Positions 33,126 through 40,471 of a stretch of DNA of 64,000 nucleotides are shown here, piece by piece (positions within the stretch are counted from its first letter, which is position 1; every line of letters begins with the position of its first letter). A program made the position numbers and the translations under genes. The notes under the pieces are model-generated. The model saw only the letters and a list, made by a program, of their open reading frames with translations. It searched no databases and had not been told where the DNA came from. This DNA is from Phycisphaerales bacterium (GTDB lineage Bacteria; Planctomycetota; Phycisphaerae; UBA1845), in NCBI GenBank assembly GCA_020639115.1, contig JACKHG010000005.1, forward strand, positions 124,001 through 188,000, given 5' to 3'.

Positions 33126-34577
33126 CTATTCCATGCAGCACCTATTCATAACGTCCTCCGCAGCATTAATGCAATTCCTCCAGGGACGCCAACTTTGGTG
33201 CTCGTCCCACCACGCCATCTCCCAGCCAACGCAAGTCGCAATCTCGTTGCAGCTCATACTGTTGCAGGGCTTACCTGCACCTTGATGTGGACTACTTGAT
33301 CCAGTATTCCTGACCTTCAGCGTGCGACAAGTCGTAAGCGCATTGTGAGTACATGAAAACCACCCAACGGGAAAACTGTAGCACGTAACGCCGCCACCAG
33401 GCTCGTCGGCTTCAAGCCAAGTATGTCCGACGATGAGGGTCTCAATCGCGTCTGCCCACCTTCGACACTTCCTAATGCCGCATTCGCGCCGTTGATCCGG
33501 AAGCCCATCTCCATTGACATCATCGGCATCAGATTGCTGCTGGTCCGAATTGACCGACGTAACTGAATACGTTCTGTCATACCCATTCGCAATCCACCCA
33601 TCAGATCGGCCGCTTGCAGCGACGGTGGGCTGGCTCTCGAGAGTCTGTCCCGCCTTGGTTGCTAGGGCCCAAGTATGGCGTTGCATAAACCGCTTCGCCC
33701 CGGGCGCATACTGCCGCGCCCGGTTCTGATACGACCCGATCTCCGGATCGAGCACCAGGCCCTGGTGGGCGAAGAGGTTGCCGCGACGGCTGTGGGTGGC
33801 GGCTGGCACGCGTTGCAGCTCGGTGTCGCTGTCCAGCGTGGCGAGGTACGCGGCGACGGCCGTGCGGTCGGCACCGTCCAGCACGCCGTCGGCGTTGGCG
33901 TCCAGCCGGCGGCAGTCGCCGGTGGCTGAGCCGCTGCACGTACCGTTGGTGGTCACGGCGTAATCGTCGGCGTCCACGTCGCCGTCGTCGTCGTAATCGA
34001 ACGGGTGGGCCGCCACGACGGCCTCCAGCTCGCCGTACGGGCTGTACCAGTAGCGCTCGATCACCCGGCCGGTGAGGTCGGTCAGCGCGGTGACGTTCCA
34101 GTTGGCGTCCTGGGACGCGTACAGCCGGCCGAGGTCCTTCACCCTCAGGCCGACGACCTCGTCGATGTAGCGTGTGCCGTGGTACACCTGCAGCTCCACG
34201 TTCCCCGAGCCGTCCCGCGTCTCGATGATCTGCTGCCCATGGTAAAGATACACGGTGGTGCCATCGAGATCACCCGAATTCGTCACGACCTGAGCGCTCC
34301 CGCCTTGGTCGCGTTCAGTCACCCGCCGGCCCAGGCCGCCGAGAGCGACTATCTGGATGACCACCTCCTTCACGCTCCCGCCTTGGTCGGGTTCAGCATT
34401 CAGTGTGGCTTTTGACCCACCCCAGACACTCCGTCCTCCTTTGCCTCCTTGTTCAAGCCATGCCGTTGCCGCCTCAGCGTACTCTGCGTGACGCGGACAA
34501 CAGGTGCATTCCGGATGCGAGGCGCAAGCCCGGCGCCGGCAACGATTTACGGTGAGAAATGCCGGATTGGTGGCCAA
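33126..34577 (-). CDS. Rhs C-terminal cassette 2 with permuted-papain-like tail
   Basis: Open frame of 483 residues, but the first 60 or so derive from intergenic repeat; Rhs homology starts near EPDQGGSVKEVV, which is repeated as ERDQGGSAQVV. Core blocks: NSGDLDGTTVYLYHGQQIIE, VYHGTRYIDEVVGLRV, WYSPYGELEAV, dockerin-like loops DYDDDGDVDADDY and LDANADGVLDGAD, and RARQYAPGAKRFMQR. Here the core stops inside the conserved RFMQRDP border, and the variable tail (about 185 residues) begins. The tail has VGHTWLEADEPGGG then RPWRNCINAAEDV, the His-before-Cys order of LRAT-like permuted papain folds, plus many Cys. A full Rhs protein has well over 1000 residues, so this is another orphan or truncated gene. 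Confidence 0.75.
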   Translation of the reverse strand: MATNPAFLTVNRCRRRACASHPECTCCPRHAEYAEAATAWLEQGGKGGRSVWGGSKATLNAEPDQGGSVKEVVIQIVALGGLGRRVTERDQGGSAQVVTNSGDLDGTTVYLYHGQQIIETRDGSGNVELQVYHGTRYIDEVVGLRVKDLGRLYASQDANWNVTALTDLTGRVIERYWYSPYGELEAVVAAHPFDYDDDGDVDADDYAVTTNGTCSGSATGDCRRLDANADGVLDGADRTAVAAYLATLDSDTELQRVPAATHSRRGNLFAHQGLVLDPEIGSYQNRARQYAPGAKRFMQRHTWALATKAGQTLESQPTVAASGRSDGWIANGYDRTYSVTSVNSDQQQSDADDVNGDGLPDQRRECGIRKCRRWADAIETLIVGHTWLEADEPGGGVTCYSFPVGWFSCTHNALTTCRTLKVRNTGSSSPHQGAGKPCNSMSCNEIATCVGWEMAWWDEHQSWRPWRNCINAAEDVMNRCCME

Positions 34578-34594
34578 GTGTGATATCCCCGGGG
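34545..34594 (+). repeat. REP-like hairpin element, second family, copy 2
   Basis: TTTACGGTGAGAAATGCCGG, loop, TGGCCAAGTGTGATATCCCC, GGGG. It aligns over about 50 bases with the copy at 27465-27515. It overlaps the first codons of the Rhs tail 2 open frame, which supports a later true start for that frame. Confidence 0.65.
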
Positions 34595-34916
34595 AAGCTA
34601 TCAGCTGTCAGCGGTCAGCTTTCAGCCTTCAGCCAACGACCGCCAGCCGCTGCGCGGCTGGGGCCCCCACTGGCGTGGGGGTTCGGACGTGCAGCCGGAG
34701 GTGGGCAGGCTGGAGTCCGGAGGCACGGCGGGCACTGCGTGGCCCGGCCCCCCGTTGGCGTGGGGGGTTCTGAAGGACCCGGCACGGCAGGCAATAGCGG
34801 GCCCGACGGCGTGCGACCTTATGCCTGCGACCTTGGACCTTCGACCTGCGACCTGCGACCGTCGACCGGCTATCAAGAACCGCCGTTCTCCGCGTTATCT
34901 GCGTCTCTGCGGTTGT
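34578..34916. other. Intergenic region packed with short repeats and hairpins
   Basis: No gene. Contains: the end of a REP-like element (to 34594); tandem TCAGCGGTCAGCTTTCAGC-type units (34600-34637); perfect hairpins CAGCCGC-TGC-GCGGCTG (34644-34660), CCCCCAC-TGGC-GTGGGGG (34664-34681) and CCCCCC/GGGGGG (34748-34767); and GACCTGCGACC decamers (34826-34867). This is the right border of the accessory island. Confidence 0.65.
34826..34867 (+). repeat. Short tandem repeats, GACCTGCGACC family
   Basis: Five decamer variants (GACCTTGGACC, TTCGACCTGCGACC). Reverse complement of the GGTCGCAGGTC family at 27241. Confidence 0.75.
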
Positions 34917-36047
34917 TCACAACAGGCTGCGCAAGGTTCTTACCACCCGGTCGACGTCCTGCTCGGTGAGGAAGGCGTGGAACGGGAGGGCGATCGTGCG
35001 GTTCGCGACCGTCTCGCAGATGGGGAAATCTCCAGCGCGGCAGCCCAGGTCCGCCTGGTAGAACGGCTGGAGGTGGATGGGCGAGAAGTAGTTGTTGCAC
35101 CCGATCCCCGCGGCGCGGAGGCCCGCCATGATCTCGTCCCGCGCTCCCACCGGGTAGTCGTCCGCCAGCTTCACCACGTACACGAACCAACTCTTCGTGC
35201 TCCCCGGCGGCGTCGCCTGCTGCGTGAGCCGCGGCTCATCCTTCAGCCGCGCGTCGTACAGCGCCGCCACGCGCGCCCGGGCGGCCAGGATTTCCGGCAG
35301 CCGCGCGACCTGCACCACGCCGATGGCGCAGTTGATGTCGGCGAGGCGGAAGTTGTAGCCGAGGCGCTCGTGCGCGAGCCAGCCAGCCGTCGCCGCGCGG
35401 CCCTGGTTGCGAATCGACCGGCAGAGCGCGGCGATCTCCGCGTCGTCGGTGACGACCATGCCGCCCTCGCCCGTCGTGATCTGCTTGTTGGGATAGAAGC
35501 CGAACACCCCCGCGTCCCCGAGCGAGCCTGCCACGGCGCCGCCCCGAGTGGCGCCGGCTGCCTCGCAGGAATCCTCGATCACGCGCAGGTTGTGCCGGCG
35601 GGCGATGGCGCGGATGGCGTCCATATCGGGGATGATGCCGAACACGTCGACGGTGAGAATCGCCTTGGTGGCGGGCGTGATCGCCGCCTCGATCCGCGCC
35701 GGGTCCAGGCACCAGTACTGCGGATCCATGTCCACGAAAACCGGCTTGGCCCGCTCGAACAGGATGCAGTTCGCCGAGGCCACGAAGGAAAACGGCGTCG
35801 TGATCACCTCGTCGCCCGGGCCGAGCCCCATCGCCCGCACGACCATGTGCAGGGCGCTCGTGCCGCTGTTGCAGGCCACGGCGTGCTCGGTCCCGCACAG
35901 CCGGGCGAAGTCCTCCTCGAACTCGGGCACCTTGGGGCCCAGCGAGAGGTTGGGGCTGCGCAGCACCGCCACGACAGCCTCGATTTCCTGGTCGGTGATA
36001 TCCGGACGGGCGAGGGCGATTTCGCCGGGACGGGTCGAATGGCTCAT
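34917..36047 (-). CDS. DegT/DnrJ/EryC1-family sugar aminotransferase
   Basis: 376 residues from ATG 36045-36047 (MSHSTRPGEIALARP); the upstream 79 codons of the frame are not conserved-looking. PLP enzyme that aminates nucleotide-linked keto-sugars. Visible: CNSGTSALHMVVRAMGLGPG (phosphate binding), DEVITTPFSFVASANC, EDSCEAAGA, and the PLP lysine in FGFYPNKQITTGEGG. The C-terminal CNNYFSPIHLQPFY block binds substrate. It lies divergent from a UDP-sugar dehydrogenase, so both belong to a locus making an amino-sugar or uronic-acid glycan of the envelope. Confidence 0.93.
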   Translation of the reverse strand: MSHSTRPGEIALARPDITDQEIEAVVAVLRSPNLSLGPKVPEFEEDFARLCGTEHAVACNSGTSALHMVVRAMGLGPGDEVITTPFSFVASANCILFERAKPVFVDMDPQYWCLDPARIEAAITPATKAILTVDVFGIIPDMDAIRAIARRHNLRVIEDSCEAAGATRGGAVAGSLGDAGVFGFYPNKQITTGEGGMVVTDDAEIAALCRSIRNQGRAATAGWLAHERLGYNFRLADINCAIGVVQVARLPEILAARARVAALYDARLKDEPRLTQQATPPGSTKSWFVYVVKLADDYPVGARDEIMAGLRAAGIGCNNYFSPIHLQPFYQADLGCRAGDFPICETVANRTIALPFHAFLTEQDVDRVVRTLRSLL

Positions 36048-36286
36048 GCGGCGGCTCACGGAGGGGTGCGGTTCAGCCGGGTCCGGCACCTGCCGATACC
36101 AGCGCTGGCAGGCGCATCTGCGCTGCGACCGATAAGGCGCACCCCGAGCGCCCTGGCGGTCGCGAAGCGGCGATGATAGGGATACGACCGGCGCGTGGCA
36201 ACGGTTCGTCTTGCACGGGCCACCGCCGCTCCTATCATGGCCCGACCGTTTCGAGGAAAAAGACACCGCACCGGGAGATCCCACAC

Positions 36287-37606
36287 GTGCTACATCGCCA
36301 GCAGATCGAGCGCATCAACGACCGTTCCTTCGTCGTCGGTATTATCGGGATGGGTTACGTCGGCCTGCCGCTGACCCGCTCGTTCTACGACGCCGGCTTC
36401 AAGTGCGTCGGCTTCGACGTGGACGAACGCAAGATCAAGATGCTCAACGCCGGCAAGAGCTACATCAAGCACATCACCTCGGAGTTCATCGCCAAGGCGC
36501 GCAAGGAGGGCCGCTTCCGCGCGACCTCCGATTTCGCCGAGCTGAAGAAGGTGGACGCGATCATCATCTGCGTGCCCACGCCGCTCACCAAGATGCGCGA
36601 GCCGGACATGTCGTACGTGCAGAAGACGTGCGAGGTGGCTGCGAAGTACCTGCGCAAGGGGCACCTCGTTGCGCTGGAGAGCACGACCTATCCCGGCACG
36701 ACGCGCGAGCTCATGCTCCCGCTGCTCGCCGCCGGCGGGCTCAAGGTGGAGCGCGACTTCTTTCTTGCGTTTTCCCCGGAGCGCGAGGACCCCGGCCGCA
36801 AGACGCACACGACCACGACGATTCCCAAGGTGGTCGGCGGTTACGGTCCGAAGAGCCTCGCCGTGGCCAAGGCGCTCTACGGCGCCGCGCTCGAGACCGT
36901 GGTGCCCGTCTCGAGCTGCGAGGTGGCGGAGGCCGCGAAGATCCTCGAAAACGTCTACCGCTGCGTGAACATCGCGCTGGTCAACGAGATGAAGGTGCTC
37001 TTCGACCGCATGAACATCAACGTCTGGGAGGTGATCCAGGCGGCGGCCACCAAGCCGTTCGGCTTCCAGGCCTTCTACCCCGGCCCGGGGCTCGGCGGCC
37101 ACTGCATCCCCATCGATCCGTTCTACCTCACCTGGAAGGCCCGCGAGTACGGCATGAACACGCGGTTCATCGAGCTGGCCGGCGAGATCAACACGGACAT
37201 GCCCGAGTACGTGGTGCACAAGACCGCGGAGGCCCTCAACACCCACAAGAAGCCGCTGAACGGCTCGAAGGTGCTCGTGCTCGGACTCGCCTACAAGAAG
37301 GACGTGGACGACCTGCGCGAGTCGCCCTCCATCGAGATCATCGAGTTGTTGCGCGAGCGTGGCGCGAAGGTCGCCTACAACGACCCCTTCTTCAAGCAGA
37401 CCCACAAGCAGCGTGAGCACGACCTGCGGATGAAGAGCACCCCGCTCACGCCCGCGTCGGTCAAGGGCTTTGACTGCGTCTTGATTGCAACCGATCACTC
37501 CTCGTACGATTATCAGTGGATCGTGGATCACGCCCAGCTCGTGGTCGACACCCGCAACGCGACGGCGGGCTGCAAGCGCGTCGCGCGCAAGGTGGTCAAG
37601 GCGTAG
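36287..37606 (+). CDS. UDP-sugar 6-dehydrogenase, WbpA-like
   Basis: 439 residues from GTG 36287, with GGGAGA about nine bases upstream. It oxidises UDP-HexNAc or UDP-glucose to the uronic acid using two NAD+. Rossmann motif GIIGMGYVGLPL (about 17-28), STTYPGTT, central-domain helix with EAAKILENVYRCVNIALVNE, catalytic Cys in GPGLGGHCIPIDPFY (about 271), and C-terminal LGLAYKKDVDDLRESPS. The ESTTYPGTT and FSPEREDPG blocks fit the UDP-GlcNAc dehydrogenase subgroup better than UDP-glucose dehydrogenase. The stop codon sits within a 17-base tandem repeat. Confidence 0.93.
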   Translation: MLHRQQIERINDRSFVVGIIGMGYVGLPLTRSFYDAGFKCVGFDVDERKIKMLNAGKSYIKHITSEFIAKARKEGRFRATSDFAELKKVDAIIICVPTPLTKMREPDMSYVQKTCEVAAKYLRKGHLVALESTTYPGTTRELMLPLLAAGGLKVERDFFLAFSPEREDPGRKTHTTTTIPKVVGGYGPKSLAVAKALYGAALETVVPVSSCEVAEAAKILENVYRCVNIALVNEMKVLFDRMNINVWEVIQAAATKPFGFQAFYPGPGLGGHCIPIDPFYLTWKAREYGMNTRFIELAGEINTDMPEYVVHKTAEALNTHKKPLNGSKVLVLGLAYKKDVDDLRESPSIEIIELLRERGAKVAYNDPFFKQTHKQREHDLRMKSTPLTPASVKGFDCVLIATDHSSYDYQWIVDHAQLVVDTRNATAGCKRVARKVVKA

Positions 37607-37657
37607 AGGTGGTCAAGGCGTAGAGGTGGTCAAGGCGTAGAGGTGGTCAAGGCGTAG
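37591..37657 (+). repeat. 17-base tandem repeat, four copies, across a stop codon
   Basis: GGTGGTCAAGGCGTAGA is repeated at 37591, 37608, 37625 and 37642. The first copy encodes the last residues (VVKA) and the TAG of the dehydrogenase. Copies are exact or nearly so, so the expansion is recent, probably by slippage. Confidence 0.92.
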
Positions 37658-37686
37658 CTGCGCCGAGAGGCCCGGTCGAGGACGCA

Positions 37687-39126
37687 TTGAGTATTCACAG
37701 GTCGAGGACGCCGCGCCGGACGCTGCATGCGCTCGCCGCCGCCCTGCTGGCGGCTGCGCTGCCGGCCCCCGCGCGCGCGGCTGAGGCGGCGGATCCAGCC
37801 GACGTCGGCAGCATCAGCCTGCCCGAGACCCGCCGCGACGTGGTCCGCATGATCGACGACGGCGCCGCGTGGAGCGCCTGCGCCCGGCGGCTCGAGGCGG
37901 ACCTCGCAGCCGCCACCGACCGGTCAGCGGCCCCGCCGTGTGAGGCGTTGCTCGCCAGCATCCGCCTGAATCTCGCCGACGCATCCACGACGGGCGTCGC
38001 CGCCCCGGCGGACATCGACGCCCTGATCGCCAACCTCTCCGAGGCCCGCGTCAATCCCGGCCTGCTGATGGCGCCGCTGCAGACCATCACCTTCGAACCG
38101 CAGCTCGCCTGGACCGTGCTCGCCCAGCGGGCCATCCCCGGTGCGTCCGCGTCGGCGTACGACCTGTTCCGGCAGGGCCGCCGCGCGATCCCCGCGCTGA
38201 TCGCGGCGCTGGACGATCAGCGGGCCACGCGCACGACGGTCTCCGACCTGCGGACCGGCGACGAGCCGCTGGTCTTTCGCGTGGGCGACGTGAGCCTGGC
38301 GCTGCTCCAGGCCATCACGTTGTGCCGCTTTCAGCACCCCCTCAACGGCTACAACCTGCGCGCCGCGGATCAGCCGCTGTTTTCCCAGTGGGCCGCCGAC
38401 CGGCACGCCGCCCAGAGCGCGGTCGTCCGCGACTGGTGGGACGCCACGCACGGCATGTCCGCGGACGACGCGGTGCGCTGGTTCCTCGAGCGACCCGACA
38501 CGGACCGGCCCCAGCAGCTCGACACGGCCGACGCCCTGATTGCCTTGGGCCAGAGCGGCGTCGTCCGACCCTTCCTCGAGACCCGTTTCCAGAACGGCCG
38601 CCTCATCGATTACTCGATATCCCAGCGGCTCGTCCGCGCCGGCTCGCGGGCGCCGCTCGATTTCGTCCAGGAGATCATCCGCAACGGCGAGCCGACCACG
38701 GAGGAGATGGTCCGCCTCATCGCGGAGTTCGGCGAGATCGACGACTTCAAGCTGCTCCGCGACGCGGTCCTCGACCCGGCGCGGTTTTCCCAGCCGCTGA
38801 ACAATCGCATGGTGACCAACCAGATGCTCTCGACCGACCGCCCCCTCGCCATCCCCGTGCTCATCGCGGTGATCGAGCGGCGTGAGGGGCCCGAATTGCC
38901 GGCCTCGGCGCTGGCGGCCTCCGGTGCGGCTATTCCCTCGCACCTGCTCCGCGCCGGCGAGTGGATCCAGGAACTGAGCGGCAAGGACTTCGGCTTCGGT
39001 GAGGACCGTTCACCCTACTTCCTCGCCCGCGCGTTCGACGACATCCTGCTCTGGTGGAAGCGTGAAGGCCAAGCCGCCTGGGACTACGACCAGAACCGCC
39101 CGCAGGCCACCAGCGGCATCCGCTGA
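37687..39126 (+). CDS. Exported hypothetical protein with HEAT-like helical body
   Basis: 479 residues from TTG 37687; no better start exists before the signal peptide (LHALAAALLAAALPAPARA-AEA, cleavage near residue 32). The body is almost entirely helical with recurring paired helices, e.g. RQGRRAIPALIAALDDQRA, ALIALGQSGVVRPFLETRF and AIPVLIAVIERREG, as in HEAT-like scaffolds. No catalytic motif. Predicted periplasmic. It follows the dehydrogenase by 80 bases, and a functional link is unproven. Confidence 0.75.
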   Translation: MSIHRSRTPRRTLHALAAALLAAALPAPARAAEAADPADVGSISLPETRRDVVRMIDDGAAWSACARRLEADLAAATDRSAAPPCEALLASIRLNLADASTTGVAAPADIDALIANLSEARVNPGLLMAPLQTITFEPQLAWTVLAQRAIPGASASAYDLFRQGRRAIPALIAALDDQRATRTTVSDLRTGDEPLVFRVGDVSLALLQAITLCRFQHPLNGYNLRAADQPLFSQWAADRHAAQSAVVRDWWDATHGMSADDAVRWFLERPDTDRPQQLDTADALIALGQSGVVRPFLETRFQNGRLIDYSISQRLVRAGSRAPLDFVQEIIRNGEPTTEEMVRLIAEFGEIDDFKLLRDAVLDPARFSQPLNNRMVTNQMLSTDRPLAIPVLIAVIERREGPELPASALAASGAAIPSHLLRAGEWIQELSGKDFGFGEDRSPYFLARAFDDILLWWKREGQAAWDYDQNRPQATSGIR

Positions 39127-39224
39127 GCGGCGTATTTCCCCCATTCAAAACGCCACGCGGCTGTGTAATCGCGAAATCCCGTCACCCCCGCTAGGCTGAG
39201 CGTCGTGAATTCGGAGCGGGATGG

Positions 39225-40388
39225 ATGAGCCCCAGGAATCGCAAGAGACCCAAGAAGCTGACGCCCCAGCAGCGCGTTGCCACGCGCGTGATCGCGGGCT
39301 TTCTGGCGGTCTGCCTGCTCGCCGGCGTCGCCGTGGCGGGCTGGGCCGGCGTGCGCATCCACCACGCCTGGACGACATCCCACTGGCCGTCGGTTATCGG
39401 CGAGGTGATCCGCTCCTCCGTACGGCAGCGCGCCGACCACACGCCCCCGGTGCACCACGGCGTGGCTGCCGGCACGTGGACCTACGAACCGGAAATCACC
39501 TACTGCTACACCGTGGAAGGTACGGAATACACCGCGAGTGGCGTTACGGCCACGCGGGTATCCACCAGCCGCTCCGCCTCCGCCGAGTCGGTCGTCGCCC
39601 GCTACCCCGTCGGCCGCCGCGTGAAGGTGCACTACAACCCGGCGGACCCGGGCGAAGCACTGCTCGAGCCCGGCCTCTCCTGGACCGCGACCGCCCCGCT
39701 GCTCTTCGCGGGCCTCGCGTTCTGCGTCGTCCCCATCGCCCTGGGGGTGCCCGTCGTGCGCCGGCTGCGCGACAGTCAGCCACGGCGCCGCCCGACTGCT
39801 GCGGGCACCGCGCCGCCCGGTCTGCCGCGTGACAGCGGCATCCGTGAACTGGAGGCGTCGCCGGCACGCGTCGTGCTCCACCTGCCCGCCGGCCGGACCG
39901 GCGTGAGCACGACCGGGTGGCTGGGAGCCATTGGCGTCGGTTTGGGCCTCTTCTACGCCGCGTTTTTCCTGCCCGATCTCTTCGTGGCGGGCGCCCGCTG
40001 GTCGCTGAGGGACATCGTTCTGACGAGTGGATTCGGCGGCGCCGGCGTTGCGGGTATTGCCCTGCTCGCCTGGTGGGTCAGGCTCAAGTACGAGTCCACG
40101 CGGCTGCAGGCCGACGCCGAGGAACTGCGCATCGAACGCCGCCTGGGTCCGCTTCGCCGCGGGCAGCGGATCGTGCTGGCGCCCGGCGCCCGCGCGGAAC
40201 TCGTGCACCATCACGACGACAACGGCGCGCCGGTCTTTGCGGTCGGCGTGGCGGGCGCGTCGCCGCAGCCGGTGCTGGGCGTCACGCTGGAGGACGCGGA
40301 GAAGACCTGGCTGGTGGACCGGCTGAACGCGCTCATCGCCCCGGAGGCCGGCCCGTGTGAATTCCCAACCGACCATCGGCCGGATTGA
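39225..40388 (+). CDS. DUF3592 domain membrane protein
   Basis: 387 residues. Basic N-terminus, first membrane helix (IAGFLAVCLLAGVAVAGWAGV, about 24-44), then the DUF3592 domain: SVIGEVIRSSV, YEPEITYCYTVEGTEYTASGV, YPVGRRVKVHYNPADPGEALLEPG. Second helix follows (LLFAGLAFCVVPIALGV), then two more near residues 230-280 and a cytoplasmic tail. DUF3592 domains are beta-rich and extracytoplasmic with unknown role. Convergent with the lipoprotein gene, separated by a perfect hairpin. Confidence 0.85.
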   Translation: MSPRNRKRPKKLTPQQRVATRVIAGFLAVCLLAGVAVAGWAGVRIHHAWTTSHWPSVIGEVIRSSVRQRADHTPPVHHGVAAGTWTYEPEITYCYTVEGTEYTASGVTATRVSTSRSASAESVVARYPVGRRVKVHYNPADPGEALLEPGLSWTATAPLLFAGLAFCVVPIALGVPVVRRLRDSQPRRRPTAAGTAPPGLPRDSGIRELEASPARVVLHLPAGRTGVSTTGWLGAIGVGLGLFYAAFFLPDLFVAGARWSLRDIVLTSGFGGAGVAGIALLAWWVRLKYESTRLQADAEELRIERRLGPLRRGQRIVLAPGARAELVHHHDDNGAPVFAVGVAGASPQPVLGVTLEDAEKTWLVDRLNALIAPEAGPCEFPTDHRPD

Positions 40389-40407
40389 GCTGGCCCACAA
40401 TGGCAAC

Positions 40408-40437
40408 GGGTCCGGCGAAGTGAGCTTCGCCGGACCC
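40408..40437. terminator. Perfect hairpin between convergent genes
   Basis: GGGTCCGGCGAAG, loop TGAG, CTTCGCCGGACCC: 13 paired bases with no mismatch, located between the stops at 40388 (plus) and 40472 (minus). No U-tract on either side, so it would work as a bidirectional hairpin terminator or RNA 3'-end stabiliser. Confidence 0.65.
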
Positions 40438-40471
40438 GCGTATGGGCTCTCTCTCTCGTGATTCGGTGGGC

